Below, in pieces: positions 46,194 through 55,027 of a DNA stretch of 64,000 bases (its first letter is position 1; each line of letters begins with the position of its first letter). The notes below the pieces were generated by a model that worked only from the letters and a program-made list of their open reading frames with translations, did no database searches and had not been told where the DNA came from. Location: contig CALSML010000017.1 of assembly GCA_943787445.1 (NCBI GenBank), positions 146,137 to 210,136 on the forward strand. The letters are read 5' to 3'. The stretch is from an uncultured Alphaproteobacteria bacterium. Its GTDB lineage: Bacteria; Pseudomonadota; Alphaproteobacteria; UBA6615. The translations under genes and the position numbers were made by a program.

Positions 46194-48410
46194 ATGACAC
46201 CAACGGTTCCCATTCGCCGCGATATTGTTCTGGTCGGCGGCGGTCACAGCCATGTGGACGTCCTCAAGCGTTTCGGCATGAAACCCGAACCCGGTGTCCG
46301 GCTGACCCTGATCGCACGCGATCTTCTGACGCCCTATTCCGGCATGATTCCGGGCTATATCGCCGGGCATTATTCCCAGGCCGAGGCCCATATCGACCTG
46401 CGCCCGCTGGCTGCCTTCGCCGGTGCCCGTCTGATTCATGCTCCGGCCACCGGGCTCGATCTCGCAGACAACCATGTGGCTGTCGCCGGACGCCCCCCGG
46501 TGGCGTTTGATCTGCTTGCGATCGACACCGGTTCCACCCCCGAAACCCATGGCATCGCCGGGGTCGAACACGCCCTGCCCGTCAAACCCATCGACCGCTT
46601 TCTCGACTCCTACGCGGCCCTGACAGACCGGCTGCGCGCCCATTTCGGCGGCTTCCGGCTGGTCGTGATCGGCGGCGGTGCCGGTGGCGTCGAACTAGTG
46701 CTGGCCTTGAGCCACCGTTTGCGCAGTGCTGCGGTCGAGCTGGGCAAGCAGCGTGAGGATTTCTCGTTCACTCTGATTGAGGCCGATGACGTGTTGCTGC
46801 CCAGCTACAACGCGGCCGCCCGACGCAAGATGACCCGTGCCCTGAGCGCGCGCGGCGTTGAAGTGCGGACCGGTGCCATGGCCACACAGATCGATGAACG
46901 CGGCGTCACCCTCGCGGACGGTACGCGCATCGCGAGCGATCAGACCATTCTGGTCACCTCGGCCGGCGCGCCGAAATGGCTCGGCGACGCCATGCTGGCA
47001 CACGATGATCGCGGGTTTATCCGGGTCGACGACCAGCTTCGCTCCGTATCCCATCCTCACATCTTCGCTGCCGGCGATGCGGCCGCCATGGAAAACCACA
47101 ATTTGCCCAAGGCCGGGGTCTATGCCGCGCGACAGGGGCCGTATCTCGCGGAAAACCTGCGCCGCGCCGCGACCGACAAACCGCTGCAAACCTACAAGCC
47201 GCAAGGTCAGACGCTGGCCCTGATCACAACGGGTGAGCGCTACGCCATCGCCGCACGCGGACCGTTGTCGCTTGAAGGGGAATGGGTCTGGCGCTGGAAG
47301 GACTGGATCGACCGGCGCTGGATGGAGAAATATCAGGAGCTTCCGGATATGGAGGACGGCGGAACCTCCAACAGCGATGTGATCGAGGAGATGCGCTGCG
47401 GTGGCTGCGGCGCAAAAGTGCCCGCGACCGTTCTGCGTCGCGCGCTGTCGCGCCTGCCCAAACAAGCCAAGGAAGGGCTCGACCAGGGGCTCGATTCACC
47501 CGATGACGCCGCCGTACTCACACCACCGCCGGGAAAATCCCTGATCCAGACTGTGGATCAGTTCCGCACCTTTATCGATGATCCGTTCCTGTTCGGGCGG
47601 GTCGCCGCCAATCATTGCCTGGGCGATATCTTTGCCATGGGCGCCGAGCCCCACTCGGCCCTGGCCGCCGTCATGCTGCCCCATGGGGATGACGACAAGA
47701 TGGGGGACGACCTCTATCAGTTGCTCGCCGGGGCCACCGAAACCCTAGCCGAAGCCGGTGCCGTTCTGGGCGGCGGGCACACAGGCGAAGGGGCCGAGAT
47801 GGCCTTCGGCCTGACCATCAACGGCTATGCCGCGCCCGAGACCATCATCCGCAAGGGCGGCCTCAACCCGGGCGATGTTCTTATTCTCACCAAACCCATC
47901 GGCACCGGCGTGTTGTTCGCTGCCGATATGCGCGCCGATGCGCGGGGCAGTTGGATCGAAGCTGCGCTGACCTCCATGCAAACCTCGTTGCGTCCCTGTG
48001 TGGAGATCATGCGCACCCACAATGTGAGCGCGGGCACGGATGTGACCGGCTTCGGGCTTGCCGGCCATCTCCTGGAAATGCTGGATGCCTCGGGGTCTTC
48101 TGCAGAAATCAACCTCGACGCGATCCCGGTTCTGGACGGCGCGCATGAACTGTCGCTCGCGGGCGTCGAAAGCACCCTGCGACCGGGCAACGAGGCGTCA
48201 GCCGGACATGCGTTCCTTGCCAGCGCGCACCCGACCCGGGCTTTACTGTTCGATCCACAGACTTCGGGCGGGCTACTGTTCGGTGTTCCCGCAGATCAGG
48301 CCGAGGCCTGCATGACCACACTGCAAAACGGCGCTGCACCGCAAGCCGCGATCATCGGGCACGTTGTTGCGTCCGATGAACACACCATGCCGGTGACCTT
48401 CACCGGATAG
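46194..48410 (+). CDS. selD: Selenophosphate synthetase fused to an NADH-dehydrogenase-like flavoprotein domain
   Basis: A 738-residue fusion. Residues 1 to about 370 form a pyridine-nucleotide-disulfide oxidoreductase domain of the NDH-2 type, with the FAD motif IVLVGGGHSHVDVLKRFG at the start, VVIGGGAGGVEL in the middle and IFAAGDAAAM late. SelD follows from about residue 398: MRCGGCGAKVP has the catalytic Cys and Lys (so Cys, not Sec), then DDAAVLTPPPGK, GGHTGEGAEM and SAGTDVTGFGLAGHLLEML. It makes selenophosphate from selenide and ATP; the flavoprotein part may supply reduced selenium (known fusion type, role inferred). ATG at 46194, directly after selC. Confidence 0.95.
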   Translation: MTPTVPIRRDIVLVGGGHSHVDVLKRFGMKPEPGVRLTLIARDLLTPYSGMIPGYIAGHYSQAEAHIDLRPLAAFAGARLIHAPATGLDLADNHVAVAGRPPVAFDLLAIDTGSTPETHGIAGVEHALPVKPIDRFLDSYAALTDRLRAHFGGFRLVVIGGGAGGVELVLALSHRLRSAAVELGKQREDFSFTLIEADDVLLPSYNAAARRKMTRALSARGVEVRTGAMATQIDERGVTLADGTRIASDQTILVTSAGAPKWLGDAMLAHDDRGFIRVDDQLRSVSHPHIFAAGDAAAMENHNLPKAGVYAARQGPYLAENLRRAATDKPLQTYKPQGQTLALITTGERYAIAARGPLSLEGEWVWRWKDWIDRRWMEKYQELPDMEDGGTSNSDVIEEMRCGGCGAKVPATVLRRALSRLPKQAKEGLDQGLDSPDDAAVLTPPPGKSLIQTVDQFRTFIDDPFLFGRVAANHCLGDIFAMGAEPHSALAAVMLPHGDDDKMGDDLYQLLAGATETLAEAGAVLGGGHTGEGAEMAFGLTINGYAAPETIIRKGGLNPGDVLILTKPIGTGVLFAADMRADARGSWIEAALTSMQTSLRPCVEIMRTHNVSAGTDVTGFGLAGHLLEMLDASGSSAEINLDAIPVLDGAHELSLAGVESTLRPGNEASAGHAFLASAHPTRALLFDPQTSGGLLFGVPADQAEACMTTLQNGAAPQAAIIGHVVASDEHTMPVTFTG

Positions 48411-48416
48411 GGTGTC

Positions 48417-49556
48417 CTAGCCGTATTTGGTGTGGTGGCGCTGGTGGAAGGGCACCATGGCGTTTTGGGCCAACTCGAGGGTTGTCGGGTCGTCGGACTC
48501 CATCGCCCAGTCACGAACCGCCACCAGAAGCGCGCCCAGAGTTGTATCGGCCCAGAGCCAGTTGGCGATTTCCAGATCGCTACCCCGTCCATCCGGTCGC
48601 GCAATCGCGGCCTCGGTATAGAAATAGCGCAAATCATCGGCCATGCGCTTGAACGCAACGATCACATGGGTGTCGTGATAGGGGGATTCGGTATCCTGCG
48701 GCGTCACAGCAAAGTCCGCCAGAAATCGAACAGTGTCCTCTGGCGTCTTCTCGGAAATCCCGAACGCCGAGCGGCCCTTGCGATTCTGCCTTGATTATTC
48801 GTACCAGGGCCGCAGCAGAGCCACTTCCTGCAGCAGGGCTTCGTGCAGCACATCGGCATCGCTCATCTCGGAAGCCGGTGGTGCAAAGCTGACCGGGCAG
48901 GCCCAGCCCTCGGGTTGCTCTGCCGTGGCTGCCTCGCCCGATGGCGCATCGGGGAAATCCTCAAGAACCGGACCAGCAGGACGCGCAAGAAGATTGAGGC
49001 AGTCCTCAAGCACCCGCCGCTGGAAACGCCACTTCGTCGGGTACCCCGAACGGACGGCCCAGTTCAAACGGGACAGCCAGCGCCCTGGGCGGCTTGATCT
49101 GCTCGGTGTGGACGCGGATCAGACTGATCTGGGTGGTCGGAATGCCGGCCCGTTCAATGAAATGTGCAAGCCCGCCCACGGCGCGCGTGCAGGAAGGTCA
49201 GACCGGGACCAGCAGGACAGCATCAACCCCATCGGCTTTCAGGATACCAACCATGTCGTTGACGACCGGCTCCATCCGGGCCGGCTGAGTCGCACCCATG
49301 AACGAGAAATGATGGTCGACAGGTGACTCATCACCAGATCGTCCATGTCGGCACCCCCGGGAATGATCCGGTAATCCGTCGCATAGCCCACGAACGGAGC
49401 ATCACCACGAAGATGCAGCCCCGCCGTCGAGAGGACACAGATGCGGCTTTCCGAAAGCGGACGGGCCGGCGCCCAGGGCGTCTCCCCGAAATCCGGCATC
49501 TCGGCATTGAAGTATCGATCCCGGTGCTTTGCCGGTAGCTCGCTGAGTTTGACCAA
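48417..49556 (-). pseudogene. GrdB-like selenoprotein (UPSC), second tandem copy, damaged
   Basis: A paralogue of the gene at 49566. The N-terminal part starts VKLSELPAKHRDRYF at 49556 and includes ICVLSTAGLHLRGD. Near 49320 about 37 codons are missing with a frame change, after which HHFSFMGATQPARMEPV leads to LVPV-U-PSCTRAVGGLAHF with TGA at 49198-49200. A one-base shift near 49035 and a TAA in place of a Glu codon at 48795 follow; the C terminus (ADDLRYFYTEAAIARPDG to 48417) is otherwise good. The UXXC site matches glycine/betaine/sarcosine reductase selenoprotein B relatives. The N-terminal deletion makes it likely non-functional. Confidence 0.75.
49165..49200 (-). promoter_or_regulatory. 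Candidate SECIS hairpin of the damaged GrdB-like copy
   Basis: Six bases after the UGA the mRNA contains a 27-base hairpin (49165-49191) identical to that of the other copy: ten of twelve possible pairs form around a GUG loop. Confidence 0.55.
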
Positions 49557-49565
49557 AACGCGCCC

Positions 49566-50800
49566 TCAGCCGTGGATCGTACGATGTCGTTGATGAGTGG
49601 GAACAATCGCCGTGATCGCGAGCGCTTTGAAACCTTTCTCTTCAGTCTCCATGGCCCAGTCACGGATCGTCACCAGAACCTTGCCGAGGGTGGTTTCACC
49701 CCAGAGCCAGTTCCCGATCTCCAAATCCGTTGCCTGACCATCAGGCCGCGCGATCGCTGCCTCCATGTAGTAGTACCGGATGTCATCCGCCATATGCTTA
49801 AACGCAAGATGGGGCGGTGTTCCGGCGATGGGCGATTTCGCGTCCTCGCGGGCAATGACAACCTCTGCCAGATAAGCCGCGATCTCTTCCGGGGTCTGTC
49901 CTGAAATCCCGAAATTCGTGCGGCCGTTGCGGGTCTGTTTGGACTCTTCGTACCAAGGCCGCAGCAATGCGATTTCCTGTTCCAGGGATTGCCGGATCAG
50001 GTCCTGATCGCTGATATCGTCCACTGGTGCCGCGAAGTTGACCGGACAAGTCCAGCCTTCTTGGCCCGGCTCGTCACCCGGTGCCGTGTCCGGGAAATCA
50101 GCCAGTACCGGACCCGATTCCGCGTTCAGCAATTCCAGACATTCCCGCAGGACGCGCCGTTGAAACTCCAGCTCATTCGGTGCACCGAGCGGGCGGCCCA
50201 GTTCGAACGGCACCGCAAGCGCGCGCGGCGGTTTGATCTCTTCGGCATGTTTGCGGATCAGCGCTATCTGCGTTGTCGGAATGCCTTCTTCTTCCAGATA
50301 GTGTGCAAGCCCGCCCACGGCGCGCGTGCATTGGGGTCAGACCGGGACCAGCGCAACGGCGTCCACATTGTCGGCCTTGAGCACCTTTGCCAGATCCCGC
50401 GCCACCGGCTCCATCACCGTCGGCGGGGTCGCCCCCATGAAGGAAAAGTGCCGAGCCCGCAACAGAACCGATCACGCCCTCTCTGCCAGCTCGCGCAGCC
50501 GGTCAATCGGGAAAGGACGTGTTGACGTCCTGATAGAAGCCGCTGCGGTCAAAATTGGTGGAGACATGGCTCATGAGTGAGTGCATCCATGTCGTATTCA
50601 TCGGGAATGATCCGATAGTCACCCGCACCCGGCGTAAAGGGCGGGTCCTCGCGCCGATGCAGACCCGCCGTCGAAATCAGGGCAACACGGCATTCATTGA
50701 GCGGCTTGGGAGTCACCCAGGGTGTCTCGCCGTATTCCGGCAGTTCCTGATTGATCAGCGCATCGCGCAGATGTTCAGGCATTTCACGAACGTGGACCAT
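49566..50800 (-). CDS. Selenoprotein: GrdB-like (glycine/betaine/sarcosine/D-proline reductase family) with UPQC motif
   Basis: A protein of about 410 residues when joined. It starts VHVREMPEHLRDALIN at 50800 and reads CRVALISTAGLHRRED. The centre gives HFSFMGATPPTVMEPVARD, then ALVPV-U-PQCTRAVGGLAH with TGA at 50337-50339, and an intact C-terminal half ending THQRHRTIHG. The UXXC site is that of the selenoprotein B family. Between 50574 and 50455 four single-base differences (two extra bases, one lost G, one extra G in G runs) break the frame. The last two cancel each other, which looks like homopolymer sequencing error. Substrate of these aerobic-type relatives is unknown. Members carry a metal-free reductive role on C-N bonds in anaerobes. 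Confidence 0.75.
50304..50339 (-). promoter_or_regulatory. Candidate SECIS hairpin of the GrdB-like selenoprotein
   Basis: Six bases after the UGA a 27-base segment (50304-50330) folds on itself with ten of twelve pairs (two mismatches, C-U and G-G) and a GUG loop. The upper stem GCC/GGC and a loop starting with G fit bacterial SECIS features. The sequence is fully conserved in the second copy, although the six bases between UGA and hairpin differ. Confidence 0.65.
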
Positions 50801-50989
50801 GTTGTCTCCCGTCGGTTTCAGGGCTCGAGTTAATGGAAAATCTAACAGGCGTGCCGACGCACAACAACGTATCGCCGTGAAAAGCACTTATGCCTGTGAC
50901 GCAGACATGGATTTGCGCACAACTTTCATCCTGTGGGACAAAATCCGGCACACACGCATTCAACCGCAAGAAACATCAAGGGAACGGCC

Positions 50990-51324
50990 ATGATCCTCGA
51001 AATCCGCAATTACACACTCAACCCCGGCAAGCCGGCCGAATACTGGAAAACACTATCAGGATGGCGGCTTTGCCGCCCAGGACCCCCGCATGCATGACCA
51101 TCTCGTCGGCTATTTCCAGTCGGATGTCGGCCCTCTGAATCAAATCGTGCACATCTGGCAATTCGATGATGTTGCCCAGCGCGCAGAAATCCGCGCGGGC
51201 CAATTACGCTCGCCCGGAATGGGATGCCCATCTGGCGAAGATCCGCCCGCTCATGGTCTCTCAGGAAACAACCCTGCTGGTGCCTTCACCCGTTCCGGGT
51301 ATGTGTCCGCTGGCAGACAGCTAG
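50990..51324 (+). pseudogene. NIPSNAP-family protein, frameshifted twice
   Basis: ATG at 50990 gives ILEIRNYTLNPGKPAEYW, the typical NIPSNAP start. One extra A in an AAAA run near 51050 shifts the frame to YQDGGFAAQDPRMHDHLVGYF and HIWQFDDVAQRAEIRA. One extra G near 51200 shifts it again to NYARPEWDAHLAKIRPL and VPSPVPGMCPLADS, ending at 51324. Removing both gives a normal protein of about 110 residues. Both lesions are single insertions in short homopolymers. Its 3' end overlaps the convergent GST gene by 39 bases. Confidence 0.75.
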
Positions 51325-52014
51325 GGCGGCGCGCATATCGGCTGCGGTCGTACCGGTCGAAGTGTTCTCGGCATATTTACGCCAGTTCTCGATCAGCACC
51401 TCAAGAGAAGCCGACCCCTCCATGACGGATGGACGGCGGCTCATCAGCTGCAACCACGCCTTGAGCAGTACACATTCATCGGGAATGTGGAAATCACGGT
51501 AATGGGTCAGCACGCCCAGTCGTTGCATATGGGGCAGGAAGGTCAGGTCGACCAGACTGACGTCATCCCCCAGCCAGTAGGAACCATCCCCCAGCTTGCC
51601 GAGACCCTGATGCTCCATGGCCAGCAGGGCATCGGTCAACCGTTCGGCCAGCGCCACTTGGGCATCGGCCTCCTGGGCCAGCATCAGTTTGTAGACCAGC
51701 GGCGTGAACCGCACATTGGCGAAGTCGATCCAGATTCGTGCCTGGGCGCGGCGCACCGGATCACGGGGCAACATCGGGCTATCAGGGAACACCTCTTCGA
51801 GATATTCATTGATCACGGCGGATTCGAAGATCACCGCCCCGTTGTGGCGCAAGACCGGCACCTTCCCGTAGGGCGAAATTTCCAGGAACCATTCCGGCTT
51901 GTCATTAAGGTCAATGGCCGTGAGATCGAACGGAATCCCCTTCTCGATCAGCGCCATGCGGGTACGCTGGGCAAAGGGGCAGGTTGAAGAGCTTATGATT
52001 TCGACGTCGGCCAT
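51286..52014 (-). CDS. Glutathione S-transferase family protein
   Basis: A 242-residue GST. The N-terminal thioredoxin-fold domain has SSTCPFAQRTRMALIEKGI (CPF, possible redox cysteine) and the cis-Pro GKVPVLRHNG with ESAVINEYLEE (glutathione-binding Glu-Ser). A helical C-terminal domain follows, with DVSLVDLTFLPHMQRL. The CPFAQR site is like omega/DHAR-type GSTs or GSTs that reduce mixed disulfides. Ends inside the NIPSNAP gene on the other strand. Confidence 0.88.
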   Translation of the reverse strand: MADVEIISSSTCPFAQRTRMALIEKGIPFDLTAIDLNDKPEWFLEISPYGKVPVLRHNGAVIFESAVINEYLEEVFPDSPMLPRDPVRRAQARIWIDFANVRFTPLVYKLMLAQEADAQVALAERLTDALLAMEHQGLGKLGDGSYWLGDDVSLVDLTFLPHMQRLGVLTHYRDFHIPDECVLLKAWLQLMSRRPSVMEGSASLEVLIENWRKYAENTSTGTTAADMRAALAVCQRTHTRNG

Positions 52015-52034
52015 GGCTTTGGTTCCTTCCTTCG

Positions 52035-52100
52035 CCTCATGCTGAGCTTGTCAAAGCATGAGGGTGCAGTGTCTCCCTCTTCGTCAGGCTCAGGGCGAGG
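52035..52100. repeat. REP-like palindromic repeat doublet, copy 2
   Basis: Unit B (52035-52063) has perfect nine-base arms CCTCATGCT and AGCATGAGG and matches the unit at 12064-12092 at 25 of 29 bases. An A-like unit (52075-52100) lies beside it and contains TCAGGCTC and CGAGG as at 12023-12051. The order is B then A here and A then B at the first site. It sits between the GST and a molybdenum hydroxylase gene. Confidence 0.7.
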
Positions 52101-52116
52101 TCCATTCAGTCATTTC

Positions 52117-54507
52117 CTAGTACTTGCCGAGCGCCTTGAGCACGCGTTCGGGAGTAACCGGCTGATCGAGAACCGTCGCCCCGAACGGGCTGAGCGCATC
52201 ATTGATCGCATTCAGAATCGCGCCCGGAGCGCCCGCCGTTCCGGCCTCGCCCGCACCCTTGGCGCCGAGTTCGGATTCCTTCGTCAGCGTCTCCACATGG
52301 CCGATTTCGATATCGGGCATCTCGCCGGCCATGGGCACCAGATAATCGGCCATGTTGGCGTTGAGGAAGTTGCCATCGAGATCGTAGCGGCACTCCTCGA
52401 AAAGGACCCCGCCGATACCCTGAACAATCGACCCGCGCACCTGCTCATCGACGAGCAGCGGATTGATCACCTTGCCGCAATCCTCGACACAGTAGAATTT
52501 GAGGAGCTGTACGGTGCCGACCTCCGGGTCGACCTCTACGGTCACGGCCTGAAAGCTGTTGGTCATGGCGACCGGATATTTCTTGGGAATGTAGTGCCGG
52601 GTCGCCATCATTTCCGACTGGAAGTCCTGGGGCAGCGTGTCGGGCCGGAAATAGGCCACGCGGGCGACCTCTTCGAGGGGCATCCGCTCCTCGCCTGTGG
52701 CCCGGTCCACAACCACGCCCTTGCGGATATCCAGCGTCGTGGCTTCGGCCTGCAGCAGGATCGCCGCAACATCGAGCACATTGTGGCGCAGGGCCTTGCC
52801 CGCTTGCAGCGCGGCTTCGCCTGCGATCCCCGCGCCGCCGGAGCCACCTGCGCCCCAGCCGACCGGAACATTATCGGTATCCCCGGAGATCACCTTTACC
52901 TTGTCCGGGGTGGTGCCGAAGGCACTGGCCATGACCTGCTGGATCACCGCCTCACTGCCCTGACCCTGTTCGGAAATGCTGGTCTGCACGACCACCGCAC
53001 CCGAGGCATCCATTCGCGCAGCCGCGCCATCCTGGGAAGAAATACGGGCCCCGCCCAGACCATAGGTGTGCGGCCCAGGATTGGTCATTTCGACCAGGGT
53101 CGCAAAGCCGATACCCCGGTAGATTCCCTGTTCGCGCAGGCGCGCCTGTTCCGCGCGAAAACCCTTGTAGTCAAACATGGTCAGCAGCTTGTCGAGGGAA
53201 GCTTCGTGAGACAGAGCCTCCATTTTCAGACCGGTGATGAAGTCACGTGGATAGCTGTCATCGGCCATCAGATTGCGCCGACGAATATCGACCGGGTCCA
53301 TGCCAAGCTTGCGGGCACCTTCCTCCATGAGGGTTTCGGTGATCGCCACGGCAACCGGGTGTCCGACGGCCCGGTACTGGCTCATCGGTGTCTTGTTCTG
53401 GAACACGACCTGCGAACGGGCCTTGTAGTTCGTGTGATTGTAGGGCGCGCCCACATAATTGATGACCTGCAATGCTTCCAGCGCGCTGGTGCGCGGATAC
53501 ATGGAATACGCTCCGACGCCGGTGAGATCGTCCATTTCGATGCCCAGCAATTCGCCATCCTTGGCGAAGGCAGCGCGCACATGGGCCCGGTGATCACGGG
53601 CGTGCAGATCGGTGAGAAAGGATTCGATCCGGTCCGCGATGAACTTCACCGGCCGCTTCATGATTTTCGAGATCGCCGCCGTCGACATCTCGTCGGGATA
53701 GGTGTGTCCTTTGACGCCATAAGCACCGCCCACATCGCCACACTGGATCCGGACATTCTGGTTGGGAATATCGAGATGACGGGCAAACAGGTCCTGCATC
53801 ATGTGCGGGGCCTGATGGGAGTGATAGGCGGTCAGGCGATTTTCGGAGGAGTGATAATCGGCGATGATCGCGCGAGATTCCGGACACACGCCGGTGTGTC
53901 GCCCGAAATTGAGTGTCTGCTCCACCACCACTTCGGCATCGGCAAAGGCCTTCCCGGTGTCACCGATATCGTGGTTCATCTCGAAGAGCAGATTGTCACC
54001 CAGATCGGGATGCATCACATAGGCATCATCATCGAGCACCACTTCCGGATCGGCGAGCACCGTGAGTTCCTTGAACTCGACCTCGAGCAGTTCAACCGCG
54101 TCCTCGGCCTCGGCGCGGGAATGGGCGACGACAGCAGCCACCGGTTCACCCTGCCAGCAGGCCCGGTCAACCGCCATGGCGTGTTGCGGGGCCGATTTCA
54201 TACCCTTGAAATGAGCCAGTGTGCCCACCCAGGGGGAGCAGACTTCAGCAATCTCCTTGCCCGTGAAGACCCGGATAACCCCCGGACTGGCCAGAGTGGC
54301 TTCGTCATTGATCGAGACAATCCGGGCATGGGCATAGGGTGAGCGGAAATAAACAACATGCACCATGCGTGGCAGCGTCAGGTCATCAACATATTTACCC
54401 TGTCCCGCCACCAGCCGGGCGGCGTTGGCGCGCGGCACGGTCTTGCCGATAAAGCTGTCCTCACGATCGAGGACGCTGCCTTCGTTGCTGTGATCTGCGA
54501 CGCTCAT
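52117..54507 (-). CDS. Molybdenum hydroxylase large subunit (xanthine dehydrogenase family), YRAVGHP type
   Basis: A 796-residue molybdopterin-binding subunit. It begins DSFIGKTVPRANAARLVAGQG and has DVGGAYGVKGHTYPDE (cofactor loop), MSQYRAVGHPVAVAITE at the active-site loop where form II enzymes read YRGAGRP, and LGAKGAGEAGTAGAPG with the catalytic Glu at the C terminus. It ends TPERVLKALGKY. No FAD or 2Fe-2S subunit is encoded nearby. A paralogue of the same subtype lies at 55028, with a DUF983 gene between them. Substrate unknown. Confidence 0.9.
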   Translation of the reverse strand: MSVADHSNEGSVLDREDSFIGKTVPRANAARLVAGQGKYVDDLTLPRMVHVVYFRSPYAHARIVSINDEATLASPGVIRVFTGKEIAEVCSPWVGTLAHFKGMKSAPQHAMAVDRACWQGEPVAAVVAHSRAEAEDAVELLEVEFKELTVLADPEVVLDDDAYVMHPDLGDNLLFEMNHDIGDTGKAFADAEVVVEQTLNFGRHTGVCPESRAIIADYHSSENRLTAYHSHQAPHMMQDLFARHLDIPNQNVRIQCGDVGGAYGVKGHTYPDEMSTAAISKIMKRPVKFIADRIESFLTDLHARDHRAHVRAAFAKDGELLGIEMDDLTGVGAYSMYPRTSALEALQVINYVGAPYNHTNYKARSQVVFQNKTPMSQYRAVGHPVAVAITETLMEEGARKLGMDPVDIRRRNLMADDSYPRDFITGLKMEALSHEASLDKLLTMFDYKGFRAEQARLREQGIYRGIGFATLVEMTNPGPHTYGLGGARISSQDGAAARMDASGAVVVQTSISEQGQGSEAVIQQVMASAFGTTPDKVKVISGDTDNVPVGWGAGGSGGAGIAGEAALQAGKALRHNVLDVAAILLQAEATTLDIRKGVVVDRATGEERMPLEEVARVAYFRPDTLPQDFQSEMMATRHYIPKKYPVAMTNSFQAVTVEVDPEVGTVQLLKFYCVEDCGKVINPLLVDEQVRGSIVQGIGGVLFEECRYDLDGNFLNANMADYLVPMAGEMPDIEIGHVETLTKESELGAKGAGEAGTAGAPGAILNAINDALSPFGATVLDQPVTPERVLKALGKY

Positions 54508-54639
54508 AATGCCTGCCCTGTGTTCGTTGTTACCGGCAGACTAGAGAGTTCGACCATGTGAATCAAAGCCACTCGAACACGGATGCGGCATCTCGCCGCC
54601 CGCCCGTGTTTCGGGGCCATCCCGTGATAGACTTGCGGC

Positions 54640-55005
54640 ATGGATCGCGGCGAAAAACGGAATATCTGGTCGGCCCTCGGCAACGCGCTGCGCGGGCGCT
54701 GCCCGCGCTGTGGGCGGGCGGCACTGTTCCGGAGCTACCTCAAACAGGTGGATTCCTGCCCGGAATGTCACGAGAAATGGTCGGAAATCCGATCCGATGA
54801 TGCAGCACCCTGGCTGACCATCCTGATCGTCGGCCATGTGATGGCCCCGGTGATGATCTCCATGTCCAAAAGTGGCCGCTTCTCGTCCTGGGAAATGAGC
54901 GTCATCCTGATCCCGGTCCTGATCGGGCTGTGCCTGCTGGTCCTGCCCCGCGCCAAAGCATTGTTCATGGGCGCGATCTGGGCCCTGCGGGCGCAGAGTT
55001 CCTAA
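54640..55005 (+). CDS. DUF983-family membrane protein
   Basis: A 121-residue protein with a zinc-ribbon-like N terminus (RGRCPRCGRAALF and DSCPECHEKW, four cysteines) and two membrane helices (APWLTILIVGHVMAPVMI and VILIPVLIGLCLLVLPRA). This is the DUF983 pattern, usually near cytochrome oxidase genes in alphaproteobacteria; here it lies between two molybdenum hydroxylase genes on the opposite strand. Function unknown. Confidence 0.85.
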   Translation: MDRGEKRNIWSALGNALRGRCPRCGRAALFRSYLKQVDSCPECHEKWSEIRSDDAAPWLTILIVGHVMAPVMISMSKSGRFSSWEMSVILIPVLIGLCLLVLPRAKALFMGAIWALRAQSS

Positions 55006-55027
55006 TCCGAGCGACAAGAATCTCCCG

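Noticed and set aside
50472-50476. Extra TGA upstream of the GrdB-like UGA as a second Sec codon
   Set aside because: It appears only because of a lost G and a compensating extra G. With both corrected, the protein reads ERGVIGSVA without a stop.
52039-54342. Very long plus-strand open frame (767 codons) antisense to a molybdenum hydroxylase
   Set aside because: It is the shadow of a high-GC coding gene. The translation is rich in His, Gly and Arg with no domain pattern, while the minus strand gives a clear family match.
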